Positions 1-8,902 of a DNA stretch of 64,000 bases are shown here, piece by piece. The stretch spans positions 4,464,001 through 4,528,000 of the forward strand of contig NZ_AP022618.1 in assembly GCF_010731615.1 (NCBI RefSeq), given 5' to 3'. The notes beneath the pieces are model-generated. The model was not told where the DNA came from and made no database searches. It saw nothing but the letters and a program-made list of their open reading frames with translations. Position 1 is the stretch's first letter; the number at the start of each line of letters is the position of its first letter. Source of the DNA: Mycolicibacterium insubricum. Its GTDB lineage: Bacteria > Actinomycetota > Actinomycetes > Mycobacteriales > Mycobacteriaceae. Position numbers and translations under genes: made by a program.

Positions 1-211
1 CGGTGGAGAACACGCCGTCGGCGCCGCGCAGCAGCACCACCGTCAGATCGTCGTCTTCGGCCACCGCGTCCAGACAGCGCTCCAGCGCGTCACGCATGGC
101 GGCGTCGTAGGAGTTGCGCCGCTCGGGGCTGTTGAGCGTGATGGTGGCGATGCGCTGTTCATAGTCGACATCGAAAAGCACGCGCGGATCGGTGGTGTCA
201 CTGGCGGGCAT
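1..211 (-). CDS. Enoyl-CoA hydratase/isomerase (crotonase), partial
   Basis: This gene runs off the left edge, so only the first 70 codons are visible. The reverse strand starts with ATG at 211 behind a strong purine-rich ribosome site (AAGGAAGG, 220-227). The visible part has the crotonase N-terminal strand pattern: RIATITLNSPERRNSY, followed by a helix and the VVLLRGADGVFST stretch that leads into the oxyanion-hole loop. Family members hydrate or isomerise acyl-CoA double bonds in beta-oxidation-type pathways. It is divergent from the next crotonase, with a palindromic promoter between them. The substrate cannot be read from this fragment. Confidence 0.85.
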   Translation of the reverse strand, partial: MPASDTTDPRVLFDVDYEQRIATITLNSPERRNSYDAAMRDALERCLDAVAEDDDLTVVLLRGADGVFST

Positions 212-258
212 GCGGTGGCCCTTCCTTGCTAAGGTGTGTTCAGTCGGCAATCGTAGCT

Positions 259-269
259 CATACTGTATG
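259..269. promoter_or_regulatory. Palindrome carrying -10 boxes for both divergent crotonase genes
   Basis: CATAC-T-GTATG is a perfect 5-bp inverted repeat between two divergent crotonase genes. It contains TACTGT (261-266) reading right and TACAGT (262-267) reading left, both of the TANNNT -10 form. A protein bound here could control both directions. The layout mirrors the stronger palindrome at 10170-10197, so the GntR protein at 7022-7699 is a candidate binder. That link is inference. Confidence 0.4.
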
Positions 270-305
270 GGTCTCGGTAATGGTTCTGGAAGGCGGGCGG
301 CAACC

Positions 306-1115
306 TTGACAGCGGACTCCGGCGACGACGGCGCGGTACACGTCGAGCGCGACGGCGCAATCCTGCGCATCACCCTGAACCGCCCGCAGCGCCGCAACGC
401 GCTGTCGCATTCGATGATCGATACCCTGGTGGCGACGCTGTCGGTCGCCGCCTACGACGACTCGCTGCGCGCCATCGGCATCACCGGCACCGGTGAGCAC
501 TTCTGCACCGGCGCGGACTGGGTCGCCACCAACGCCGCCGGGAACCGACCGCGCACCGGCGATCTGGTGCGCCGCATCCCGCACACCGCCCACCGGCTCA
601 TCGAGCTGATCACCGGCATCCAGCTGCCGGTGGTGGCCAGCGTGCGGGGCTGGGCCGTCGGGCTCGGCGCCAACCTGGCCTTGGCCGCCGACTTCACCAT
701 TGCCGCCGATACCGCGACCATCTGGGAACCGTTCCTGGACCGGGGATTCAGCCCGGATTCCGGGGCCACCTGGCTGCTGCCCCGGCTGGCCGGCATCGCC
801 CGGGCCCGGCGGATGCTGCTGCTGGGCGAGAAGGTCGACGGCATCCGGGCGGTCGACTGGGGCCTGATCCACGACCACGCGCCGGAGGAGGAACTCGACG
901 CTCGCGCCGAGGAGCTGCTGGCCCGGCTGGCCGCCATGCCGACCGTCGCGCTCGGCCTGACCAAGCAGGCGCTGGCGTTCGGCCAGCAGGCCGGCCTGTC
1001 CCAGAGTCTGGACCGTGAGCTGTCCAACCTGGAACTGTCCTGCCGCACCACGGATTTCAAGGAAGGCCTGGCGGCCTTCCGGGAACGCCGCGATCCCGAT
1101 TTCACCGGCCGCTGA
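306..1115 (+). CDS. Enoyl-CoA hydratase/isomerase family protein
   Basis: A crotonase-fold protein of about 269 residues. Visible signatures are LRITLNRPQRRNALS near the N-terminus, the first oxyanion-hole segment EHFCTGADW, and the second, VRGWAVGLGANLALAADFTIA. The TTG at 306 is preferred because GGAAGG lies just upstream and the length then matches the family. An in-frame ATG at 267 falls inside the divergent promoter palindrome and is less likely. It is the first gene of a plus-strand run of three crotonases and two acyl-CoA synthetases. It probably acts on CoA thioesters made by those synthetases; the exact substrate is unknown. Confidence 0.85.
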   Translation: MTADSGDDGAVHVERDGAILRITLNRPQRRNALSHSMIDTLVATLSVAAYDDSLRAIGITGTGEHFCTGADWVATNAAGNRPRTGDLVRRIPHTAHRLIELITGIQLPVVASVRGWAVGLGANLALAADFTIAADTATIWEPFLDRGFSPDSGATWLLPRLAGIARARRMLLLGEKVDGIRAVDWGLIHDHAPEEELDARAEELLARLAAMPTVALGLTKQALAFGQQAGLSQSLDRELSNLELSCRTTDFKEGLAAFRERRDPDFTGR

Positions 1116-1149
1116 GGCCCACCGACCACCACCACCGAAGGGACTGCCC

Positions 1150-1980
1150 ATGTCGGCACCACCGGCACGCTCCACCACCGACCACGACACCATCGGCTAT
1201 CAGGTCGACGGCCACACCGCCACCATCACCCTGAACCGCCCCGAGGCACTCAATGCGCTGAGCCCGCACATGATCGAGGAACTGCGCGCGGCCTACGACG
1301 AGGCCGAGAACGACGACAACGTGTGGCTGCTGATCGTCACCGGCACCGGCCGGGCGTTCTGCACCGGGGCCGACGTCAAGGAGATCCCCGACGACGGCAA
1401 GGTCATCTATTCCCGCCCCTACCTGTCCACCTACGATCAGTGGGAGGCCCCCCAGGAGGGGACGCCACCGTTTCGCCGGATGGCCAAGCCGGTGCTGGCC
1501 GCGATCAACGGGATCTGCTGTGGCGCAGGCCTGGACTGGGTCACCACCGGCGATATCGTCATCGCCTCGGACCGGGCCACGTTCTTCGACCCGCACGTCT
1601 CCATCGGCCTGGTCGCCGCCCGGGAGATGGTGCGGCTGGCCCGGGCGCTGCCGCGCACTGTAGCGCTGCGGATGGCCCTGATGGGCAAGCACGAGCGGAT
1701 GAGCGCCGAGCGCGCCTACGAACTCGGCATGGTGACCGAGGTCGTCGAACACGACCGGCTGCTGGAACGCGCCCACGAGATCGCCGCCGCGGTCAACTCC
1801 AACGCCCCGCTCGCCGTGCGCGGCACCCGGTTGGCCATCCAGAAGACCCTCGACCTGCCGCTGCACGAGGCCGAGATCCTCGCCGAGACCTTCCGCGAGC
1901 GGGTGGTGCGCACCGAGGACGCCAACGAGGGACCGCTGGCCTTCGTCGAGAAGCGCGCCCCGAACTGGCAGTGCCGGTAG
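1150..1980 (+). CDS. Enoyl-CoA hydratase/isomerase family protein
   Basis: A 276-residue crotonase. It shows ATITLNRPEALNALS, GRAFCTGADVKE (oxyanion hole) and NGICCGAGLDWVTTGD. The ATG at 1150 follows a GAAGGGA ribosome site. It lies 34 bases after the previous gene and 10 bases before the next, as in an operon. Its middle segment (ATFFDPHVSIGLV, then MALMGKHERMSAERAYELG) closely resembles the next protein, so the two are probably duplicates that diverged. Hydratase, isomerase and hydrolase activities cannot be told apart from these motifs alone. Confidence 0.87.
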   Translation: MSAPPARSTTDHDTIGYQVDGHTATITLNRPEALNALSPHMIEELRAAYDEAENDDNVWLLIVTGTGRAFCTGADVKEIPDDGKVIYSRPYLSTYDQWEAPQEGTPPFRRMAKPVLAAINGICCGAGLDWVTTGDIVIASDRATFFDPHVSIGLVAAREMVRLARALPRTVALRMALMGKHERMSAERAYELGMVTEVVEHDRLLERAHEIAAAVNSNAPLAVRGTRLAIQKTLDLPLHEAEILAETFRERVVRTEDANEGPLAFVEKRAPNWQCR

Positions 1981-1990
1981 GAGATCGAAC

Positions 1991-2791
1991 ATGAGCACCC
2001 AACCCTTCGAGACGATCCTGCTGGAGTTCGACCGCGCCGCCAAGGTCGCCACCATCACGCTGAACCGCCCCGAGCGGCTGAACGCGTTCAACCGCACGCT
2101 GTGCGAGGAGATGGCCGCGGCGTGGCGGATCGTCAAGCTCGACGAGGCGACCCACGCCGTGGTGCTGCGCGCCGCTGGGCAACGCGCCTTCAGCGCCGGG
2201 CTGGACATCAAATCCTCCTACGGCCAGCCCGACAACGTCTGGAACCACGAGGATCCGGGCGAGCTGCTCAGCCCCAAGTGGCAGAAGATGTTCAAACCCG
2301 TCGTCTGCGCCGTGCAGGGCATGTGCACCGCGGGGGCGTTCTACTTCCTCAACGAGGCGGACGTGGTGATCTGCTCGCAGGACGCCACCTTCTTCGACTC
2401 CCACGTCAGCACCGGCCTGGTGTGCGCACTGGAGCCCATCGGGTTGATGCGCAAGGTCGGGCTGGCCCAGACCCTGCGAATCGCGTTGATGGGCAACGAC
2501 GAACGGGTCAGCGCCGAGACCGCGCACCAGATCGGGCTGGTCACCGAGGTGGTCACCGCCGACGAGCTGTGGACCCGGGCGCACGAGATCGCCGCCACCA
2601 TCGCCGCCAAACCGCCGTCGGCGACCCAGGGCACGGTGAAGGCCATCTGGGAGTCCCTGGACCGGCCGTACCGGGCCGCGATGGAACAGGGCCTGATCTA
2701 CACCCGGCTGGGCAACCCGCTGGGCCAGGCCGAACTGGCCGCCTCCCGCGCCGACGGCGCCCCGGTCAAGACCGAACCCCGGATCCGCTGA
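1991..2791 (+). CDS. Enoyl-CoA hydratase/isomerase family protein
   Basis: A 266-residue crotonase, paralogous to the preceding gene. It has ATITLNRPERLNAFN, QRAFSAGLDIKSSYG, and the block ATFFDSHVSTGLV followed by MGNDERVSAETAHQIGLVTEV. An AGGAGA site precedes the ATG. The normal oxyanion-loop pattern GAGLD/GGGxE is replaced by VQGMCTAGAFYFLNEAD, so active-site chemistry may differ from a classical hydratase. The next gene starts 2 bases after the stop, so the two are almost certainly co-translated. Confidence 0.86.
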   Translation: MSTQPFETILLEFDRAAKVATITLNRPERLNAFNRTLCEEMAAAWRIVKLDEATHAVVLRAAGQRAFSAGLDIKSSYGQPDNVWNHEDPGELLSPKWQKMFKPVVCAVQGMCTAGAFYFLNEADVVICSQDATFFDSHVSTGLVCALEPIGLMRKVGLAQTLRIALMGNDERVSAETAHQIGLVTEVVTADELWTRAHEIAATIAAKPPSATQGTVKAIWESLDRPYRAAMEQGLIYTRLGNPLGQAELAASRADGAPVKTEPRIR

Positions 2792-2793
2792 CC

Positions 2794-4278
2794 GTGCACC
2801 CGCTGAGCAGACGCATCGCCGAGGTCCTCGCGCTCGACCCCGCGGCTTCGGCGATCCAGTACCAGGGCGGCTGGTCGAGCTGGGCAGAACTCGCCGCGGC
2901 GGCCGACGCCGTCACCGAGGTAGTCCGCCGGCACGCCGCCGGCGGCCGCATCGGGATCATGCTGCGCAATCAGCCCGCCCACCTGGCGGCGTTGCTCGGC
3001 GTGCTGATGGCCGGTGCCACCGTGGTGGTGATCAACCCGTCCCGCGGCGACGACCGCACCCGCGCCGACGTGGCGGCCCTGGAGCTTCCGATGCTCATCG
3101 GGCTGGCCGACGATCTGGCCAACCTGGGCTCCGGATCGCCGGCCACCACCACGGTGACGATCACCGACCTGGCCTCGGCCCCGGTTATCGAGCCCGCCAC
3201 CGACGCCGAACCCGATCCCGGCCGGCCCGGGGTGGCGGTGTGGATGCTGACCAGCGGGACCACCGGGCCGCCGAAACGGGTAGATCTGACCTACGACATG
3301 CTGGCCCGCAGCGTCATCGGTCGCGACCCGGACAACGCTCCCGCGCCGACCGAGCTACGTCGCGGGGTGGCGATCGTCAACTCCCCGCTGGTGCACGTCG
3401 GCGGGGTGTTCCGGGTGCTGCTGTGCCTGGCCGAGGCCCGGCCGTTCGTGCTGCTGCCCCGCTTCGAACTCGGGCCGTGGATCGCCGCGGTCCGCGAGCA
3501 CCGGCCCAAGGCGGTGTCACTGGTGCCCGCCGCACTGCGGATGGTGTTGCATTCGGAGCTGACCCGCGACGATCTGGCCGGGGTGGTGGTAGCCACGTCC
3601 GGCACCGCACCGCTGTCGGCCGACGACGCCGACGCGTTCACCGAGAAGTTCGGCATACCGGTGCTGACCTCCTATGCGGCAACCGAATTCGGCGGCGGCG
3701 TGGCCGGCTGGACCCTGGAGGACCACCGATGCTACTGGGCGACCAAGCGCGGCAGCGTCGGGCGGGCCAATCCCGGTGCGGGGCTGCGGGTGGTCGACGG
3801 CACCGGAACGGTGCTGGGCCCCGACGAACCCGGGCTACTCGAGGTCAAACCCGCCCAACTGGGCTCGGGCACCGACTGGATCCGCACCACCGACCTGGCT
3901 CGCATCGACGCCGACGGCTTCCTGTACATCCTCGGCCGCGCCGACCAGGCCATCATCCGCGGCGGGTTCAAGGTGATGCCCGACGACGTGCGCGCCGCAC
4001 TCGAGAGCCATCCGGGCGTCCGGGGGGCCGCGGTGGTGGCCCGCCCCGACCCCCGGCTGGGTGAAACACCGGTCGCCATGGTGGAATTGCGCGACGACGC
4101 CGACCCCGCGCCCGATGACGCGGCGCTGGCCGAGTATCTGCGGCCGCGCCTGGCCGGCTATGAGATCCCGACCGAGATCGCCGTCGTCGCCGACATTCCC
4201 CGCACACCGTCGGGCAAGGCGGACCTTTCTGCGGTGCGGGCGCATTTCGCCGCCCCGGTGACCGCCGACGGTCGGTGA
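2794..4278 (+). CDS. AMP-dependent acyl-CoA synthetase/ligase (class I adenylate-forming)
   Basis: A 494-residue adenylate-forming enzyme that would activate a carboxylic acid to its CoA thioester through an acyl-AMP. The P-loop LTSGTTGPPKRV is present, as are YAATEFGGG (A5-type motif), LGRADQAIIRGGFKV (hinge region) and a C-terminal PRTPSGKADL with the catalytic lysine. The usual TGD of motif A7 reads TTD (WIRTTDLARID), as in the paralogue at 12257-13729. GTG at 2794 is chosen because it sits 2 bases after the upstream stop and gives a normal length. The substrate is unknown. Confidence 0.85.
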   Translation: MHPLSRRIAEVLALDPAASAIQYQGGWSSWAELAAAADAVTEVVRRHAAGGRIGIMLRNQPAHLAALLGVLMAGATVVVINPSRGDDRTRADVAALELPMLIGLADDLANLGSGSPATTTVTITDLASAPVIEPATDAEPDPGRPGVAVWMLTSGTTGPPKRVDLTYDMLARSVIGRDPDNAPAPTELRRGVAIVNSPLVHVGGVFRVLLCLAEARPFVLLPRFELGPWIAAVREHRPKAVSLVPAALRMVLHSELTRDDLAGVVVATSGTAPLSADDADAFTEKFGIPVLTSYAATEFGGGVAGWTLEDHRCYWATKRGSVGRANPGAGLRVVDGTGTVLGPDEPGLLEVKPAQLGSGTDWIRTTDLARIDADGFLYILGRADQAIIRGGFKVMPDDVRAALESHPGVRGAAVVARPDPRLGETPVAMVELRDDADPAPDDAALAEYLRPRLAGYEIPTEIAVVADIPRTPSGKADLSAVRAHFAAPVTADGR

Positions 4279-5828
4279 TGCAGCTCCCTGTCACCACGGT
4301 GGGTGAGGCGCTGGCCCGCCGGCGCTCGACCGCCCACCCCCTGCTGGTGTGCGACGGCGAACGTCTGGGCTACGCCGAGGCCGATGAGCGTTCGGCGCGG
4401 CTGGCGCGGAGCCTGGTGGCACTCGGTGCCGGGAAGGGCACGCACGTCGGCGTGCTGTTCCCCAACGGCGCGGCGTTCGTGGTGGCGGCGCTGGCGGCGG
4501 CCCGGATCGGCGCGGTGGTGGTGCCGTTCTCCACCTTCAGCACCCCAGCCGAACTGCGCCGGCAGCTGCGCGCCGCCGACGTGGCGATCCTGCTGGCCAC
4601 CGGGGGCCACCGCGGCAACGACTTCCGCGGGCACCTCGGGGAGATTCTCGGCCGCGAGCTGTCCGATCTCGCCGGGCCGCTGCTGAATCCGGAACTCCCG
4701 CAGCTGCGCTGGCTGTCGTTCGACCTCGCCGTGCCGGAACCCGACGCGGTTTCCGCCGAACTGATCGCCGCGATGGCCGACGACGTCACCGGCGCCGATC
4801 CGCTGGCGATCATCTACACCTCCGGCTCCACCAGCGAACCCAAGGGCGTCGTGCACACCCACGCGGGCCTGCTCGGTCACCAGGACAACCTCAACGCCAT
4901 CCGCGGCCTTTCCGCCGACGACCGGCTGTTCTGCAACTCACCGTTCTTCTGGATCGGCGGGTTCGCGTTCGGCCTGCTGGCCACCCTGGTCGCCGGCGCG
5001 GAGCTGGTGTGCTCCAACGCGACCGACCCAGGAGCCATCCTGGACCTGATCGAGGCCGAGCGGCCCACCGTCACCAACGGGTTCATCGCCGGGATCGCGA
5101 CGCTGACCCGTCATCCCGGGTTCGCCGGGCGCGACCTGTCGAGTCTGCGGCGCGGCAACCTCTACCCGATCATGGCCCCCGAGTGCCGGCCGGCCGATCC
5201 CGAGCTGCGCCACAACATGCTCGGGCTCACCGAGGGCGGCAGCGTCGTCCTGCTCGACGGCGACGAATCCGACCAGCCCGAGCACCGCCGGGGATCCTAC
5301 GGCCGGCCCGCACCCGGATTTTCCGCCAAGGTGATCGACGCCGCCACCGGCGCCGAACTCCGGGCCGGTCAGGTCGGTGAATTGTGCCTGCGCGGGCCGT
5401 ATCTCATGGCGGGCTACTATGGCCGCCGTCGCGAGGAGTGCTTCGACGACGACGGCTGGTTCCACACCGGCGATCTGGTCCGCACCGACGACGACGGCTA
5501 CTTCTACTACCTGGGTCGCGCCGGCGCGATGATCAAGACCGCCGGCGCCAACGTCGCACCGCCCGAGGTCGAACGGGCCATCAGCGCCGTCACCGGCGCC
5601 CCGGCGTACGTGCTGGGCCTGCCCGAAAAGACCCGGGGCGAGATCGTCGCGGCCGTCGTCGTAGCGGACGACCCGGCGGCGTGCGACGTCGAGGCGCTGC
5701 GCAGCGAGCTGCGAAACACCCTGTCGGCCTACAAGGTTCCCCGCCGGATCCTGGTGCTGCGGGCCGGCGAGGTTCCGCTGCGCTCCAGCGGTAAGCCCGA
5801 CCTGCCCGCCCTGCGGGCGCTGTTCTGA
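4278..5828 (+). CDS. AMP-dependent acyl-CoA synthetase/ligase
   Basis: A 516-residue acyl-CoA synthetase. It carries YTSGSTSEPKGVVHTHAG (P-loop), the classical DGWFHTGDL motif, LGRAGAMIKTAGANVAPPEVE and a C-terminal RSSGKPDLPAL lysine segment. Unlike its two relatives in this window it keeps TGD and a GANVAPPEVE segment, so it is not a recent duplicate of them. Its start overlaps the previous stop (TGATG), which implies translational coupling. A GTG at 4275 is an alternative start. It converges on the CoA-transferase gene with a single base between the two stops. Confidence 0.86.
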   Translation: MQLPVTTVGEALARRRSTAHPLLVCDGERLGYAEADERSARLARSLVALGAGKGTHVGVLFPNGAAFVVAALAAARIGAVVVPFSTFSTPAELRRQLRAADVAILLATGGHRGNDFRGHLGEILGRELSDLAGPLLNPELPQLRWLSFDLAVPEPDAVSAELIAAMADDVTGADPLAIIYTSGSTSEPKGVVHTHAGLLGHQDNLNAIRGLSADDRLFCNSPFFWIGGFAFGLLATLVAGAELVCSNATDPGAILDLIEAERPTVTNGFIAGIATLTRHPGFAGRDLSSLRRGNLYPIMAPECRPADPELRHNMLGLTEGGSVVLLDGDESDQPEHRRGSYGRPAPGFSAKVIDAATGAELRAGQVGELCLRGPYLMAGYYGRRREECFDDDGWFHTGDLVRTDDDGYFYYLGRAGAMIKTAGANVAPPEVERAISAVTGAPAYVLGLPEKTRGEIVAAVVVADDPAACDVEALRSELRNTLSAYKVPRRILVLRAGEVPLRSSGKPDLPALRALF

Positions 5829-5829
5829 C

Positions 5830-7014
5830 TCACACGATGCCGTCGGCGCGCAGCCGGTCGATCTGCGCCGCGTCGTAGCCGAGGTCGGTGAGCACCTCGT
5901 CGGTGTGCTCGCCGAGCAGCGGCGCCCGGTGCCGGATGGTGCCCGGGGTCTCCGAGAGCCGGAACGGCGTTTCGATGATCGGCACGTCTTTCGCGGCGCC
6001 CGGGAACGGGACGCGGTTCAGGTAGCCCATGGCGGCGACGTGCGGGTCTTCGAGCACTTCCTGTGTTGAGAGCATCGGCGCGGCAGGTAGTTTGGCGTTC
6101 TGCAGGGCGGTGAGCACCTCGGCCTTGGTCTTGTCCGCGCACCAGTCGGCCATGATGTCGTTGAGCACGTCACCGTGGCGCCAGCGCAGGTCGTCGTCGG
6201 CGAATCGCGGGTCGTCGAAGAGTTCCCCGCGGCCCACCAGGGCGCACCAGCGTTTGAACATCGGCTGCCCGGCGATCTGCAGCAACACCCACTGGTCGTC
6301 GGCGGTGCGGTACAGATCACACGGTGCCACCGATGCGCCGCGGTTGCCCATCCGCGGTTTGTCGACGCCGAGCAGGTCGCGTTCGATCAGGAACGCGTTG
6401 GACAGCATCAGTGCCGTGGGCAGCAGCGCGCCCTCGACGTGCTGACCCTGCCCGGTCCGGTCCCGGTGGTACAGCGCCATCATCACCCCGATCGCCAGGG
6501 TCAGCGCGGTACCGAAATCGGCGTAGGGCACCACGGTTCGGATCGGCTGCTCCGGCAGTCCCTGGCGGTACACCGCGCCGGACATCACCTGGCCGGCGCC
6601 GTCGAACCCGATCCGGTCGCTGTAGGGGCCGCCCTCGCCGTAGGCGGTGGCACTGGCCAGGATGATGTCGGGTTTGATCGCCCGCAGCGTCTCGTAGTCC
6701 AGGCCGCTGGCCCGCATCCCGGCGGCCGGCATGTTGGCGATGACGATGTCGGCGCGGGCCACCAGCTCGCGGGTGATCCGGGTGCCCTCGGCCGTGGTGG
6801 AATCCAGGGTCAGCGACCGCTTGTTGCGGTTGCACTGCAGGAAGGTGCCGCCCTCCCCGCCATCGGTGACCGATTGCACCCAGCGGTCCTCGCCGCCGGT
6901 GCGCTTCTCCACCCGCAGCACGTCGGCGCCCATGTCGGCCAGGATCGCGCTGCACCACGGCGCGGCGATGAACCGGCCGTAGTCCAGCACCCGGATTCCG
7001 TCGAGCACACCCAT
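5830..7014 (-). CDS. CaiB/BaiF family CoA transferase
   Basis: A 394-residue class III CoA transferase that would move CoA between an acyl-CoA and a free acid. It opens with the family pattern LDGIRVLDYGRFIAAPWC, then ADMGADVLRVEKRTGGEDR and LTLDSTTAEG. YADFGTALTLAIGVMMAL probably holds the catalytic aspartate. It is the last gene of a minus-strand operon (thiolase, acyl-CoA dehydrogenase, GntR regulator, CoA transferase) with gaps of 1-8 bases. This suggests that the pathway activates its substrate by CoA transfer as well as by the nearby ligases. Confidence 0.88.
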   Translation of the reverse strand: MGVLDGIRVLDYGRFIAAPWCSAILADMGADVLRVEKRTGGEDRWVQSVTDGGEGGTFLQCNRNKRSLTLDSTTAEGTRITRELVARADIVIANMPAAGMRASGLDYETLRAIKPDIILASATAYGEGGPYSDRIGFDGAGQVMSGAVYRQGLPEQPIRTVVPYADFGTALTLAIGVMMALYHRDRTGQGQHVEGALLPTALMLSNAFLIERDLLGVDKPRMGNRGASVAPCDLYRTADDQWVLLQIAGQPMFKRWCALVGRGELFDDPRFADDDLRWRHGDVLNDIMADWCADKTKAEVLTALQNAKLPAAPMLSTQEVLEDPHVAAMGYLNRVPFPGAAKDVPIIETPFRLSETPGTIRHRAPLLGEHTDEVLTDLGYDAAQIDRLRADGIV

Positions 7015-7021
7015 GGTTCTC

Positions 7022-7699
7022 CTATTCCTCGTCGTCGAGCACCCGGATGCGCCGCAAGTGCTCGATCAACGGTTCGGCGGCCGCGCACAGGTGCTCGCGC
7101 ATGGCGACCCGGGCGGCCTCGGGATCCCGGGCCCGCAGCGCGGCCAGCACCCGCCGGTGGTCGTGGTTGGACTGCTCGGGCCAGCCGCCCACCGTCGGGT
7201 ATACCGATTCCAGGGCGTAGCGGGTGGTCTGGGACATCAGCTGGGCGAGTTTCGGGGATTTCGCAGCCCGGTTGATGTCCCGGTGGAACTCGTGGTTGAG
7301 CGCCACCGCGCGGTCGGGATCGTCGGCCAGGTAGGACTGCTCCAGACGGTCCTGCACCTTTGACAGCCGGTCGATCTCGTCGTCGGTCATCAGTTCTGCT
7401 GCCCGGCTGGCCAATTCGCCACCGATATAGGCCTGCACATCGGCGACGTCGGCGATGTCGCGGCCGGTCACCGGCAGCACCTGGAAGCCGCGGTGCGGTC
7501 GCTGGGTCAGCAGCCCCTCGGCGGCCAGCCGAAACAGCGCCTCGCGCACCGGGGTGACACTGATGCCGAGCTCGGCGGCGAGCTGGTCGAGCCGGATGTA
7601 GCTGCCGGCCGGGTAGCCGCCGGTGAAGATCCGGCGCCGGATCAGCCGCGCGACATCGGCCGCCATCTGCGGCCGAGGCCCGAATTCGGCGGTGGACAC
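7022..7699 (-). CDS. GntR family transcriptional regulator with FCD domain
   Basis: A 225-residue regulator. An N-terminal winged helix-turn-helix (LAAELGISVTPVREALFRLA, then EGLLTQRPHRGFQV) is followed by a helical FCD ligand domain. The domain has histidines placed for metal binding (LNHEFHRDI, NHDHRRVL, MREHL). The start is GTG at 7699. It lies 1 base before the acyl-CoA dehydrogenase gene in the same operon, so it probably represses its own operon. The palindrome at 10170-10197, in the promoter of this operon and of the divergent one, is the best candidate operator. FCD regulators commonly sense organic acids or acyl-CoAs; the ligand here is unknown. Confidence 0.88.
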   Translation of the reverse strand: MSTAEFGPRPQMAADVARLIRRRIFTGGYPAGSYIRLDQLAAELGISVTPVREALFRLAAEGLLTQRPHRGFQVLPVTGRDIADVADVQAYIGGELASRAAELMTDDEIDRLSKVQDRLEQSYLADDPDRAVALNHEFHRDINRAAKSPKLAQLMSQTTRYALESVYPTVGGWPEQSNHDHRRVLAALRARDPEAARVAMREHLCAAAEPLIEHLRRIRVLDDEE

Positions 7700-7700
7700 C

Positions 7701-8894
7701 TCAGATCCGGTATTCGTCGAGCAGTCGCCGGCTGATGATCTGCTTCTGGATCTCGCTGGTGCCCTCGCCGATGAGCAGGAACGGGGCGTCGCGCATCAGC
7801 CGCTCGATCTCGTATTCCTTGGAGTAGCCGTAGCCGCCGTGGATGCGGAAGCTCTGCTGGGTCACCTCGGCGCACAGTTCCGACGCCAGGTACTTCGCCA
7901 TGCCGGCGGCGACGTCGTTGCGTTCCCCGGAGTCCTTGAGCCGAGCGGCGTTGACCATCATCAGGTGGGCGGCCTCGACCTTGGTGGCCATTTCGGCGAG
8001 CTGGAAGGCGATGGCCTGGTGCTCGGCGATCGGCTTGCCGAAGGTGGACCGCTGCTGAGCGTAGCGCGCGGCGAGCTCGAAGGCCCGCTGCCCGACACCG
8101 CAGGCCCGCGCCGAGACGTTCACCCGGCCGACCTCGACGCCGTCCATCATCTGGAAGAAGCCCTGCCCGGGTTTTTCGCCGAGCACCTGATCGGCGCCGG
8201 CCCGGTAGCCGTCGAAGACCAGCTCGGTGGTGTCGATGCCCTTGTAGCCGAGCTTGTCGAGTTTGCCCGGGATGGTCAGGCCCGGGACGACTTCACCGAA
8301 GCCGGAAGGCTTTTCGATCATGAAGGCGGTGAGGTTGCGGTGCGGCTTGTCCGCGCCCTCGTCGGTGCGGACCAGCGCGGCGACCAGGGTGGAACTGCCA
8401 CCGTTGGTCAGCCACATCTTCTGGCCGTTGATCACGTAGTTCCCGTCGGCGGTGCGAGTGGCCTTGGTCCGGATCGCCGCCACGTCGGAGCCCAGCTCGG
8501 GTTCGGACATGGAGAACGCGCCGCGGCACTCGCCGACGGCCATCCGGGGCAGGTAGTGGTTCTTCTGCGCGTCGGTGCCGTGCTGGCGGATCATGTACGC
8601 GACGATGAAGTGGGTGTTGATCACCCCGGAGACGCTCATCCAGCCGCGGGCCAGTTCCTCCACGCACAGCGCATAGGTCAGCAGCGACTCCCCCAGGCCG
8701 CCGTATTCCTCGGGGATCATCAGGCCGAACAGGCCCATCTCCTTCATGGCGTCGACGATGGCCTGCGGGTAGGTGTCGGAGTGTTCCAGGTCCTGGGCGA
8801 CCGGGATGATTTCTTTGTCGACGAATTGTCTTACGGTGGCGACGATTTCGGTCTGGAAATCGGTCAGTCCCAGGGTCTGGGCGAGGCGGGTCAT
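7701..8894 (-). CDS. Acyl-CoA dehydrogenase
   Basis: A 397-residue flavoprotein of the acyl-CoA dehydrogenase family. It shows LFGLMIPEEYGGLG in the N-terminal helical domain, FSMSEPELGSDVAAIRT (flavin/substrate site), RSTFGKPIAEHQAI, RIHGGYGYSKEYEIER and GEGTSEIQKQII, whose glutamate is at the catalytic base position. It introduces the alpha-beta double bond in an acyl-CoA. The start is ATG at 8894; longer open frame upstream is antisense to the thiolase and was rejected. It lies 8 bases downstream of the thiolase and 1 base upstream of the GntR gene. Confidence 0.9.
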   Translation of the reverse strand: MTRLAQTLGLTDFQTEIVATVRQFVDKEIIPVAQDLEHSDTYPQAIVDAMKEMGLFGLMIPEEYGGLGESLLTYALCVEELARGWMSVSGVINTHFIVAYMIRQHGTDAQKNHYLPRMAVGECRGAFSMSEPELGSDVAAIRTKATRTADGNYVINGQKMWLTNGGSSTLVAALVRTDEGADKPHRNLTAFMIEKPSGFGEVVPGLTIPGKLDKLGYKGIDTTELVFDGYRAGADQVLGEKPGQGFFQMMDGVEVGRVNVSARACGVGQRAFELAARYAQQRSTFGKPIAEHQAIAFQLAEMATKVEAAHLMMVNAARLKDSGERNDVAAGMAKYLASELCAEVTQQSFRIHGGYGYSKEYEIERLMRDAPFLLIGEGTSEIQKQIISRRLLDEYRI

Positions 8895-8902
8895 CGGGGT
8901 TC

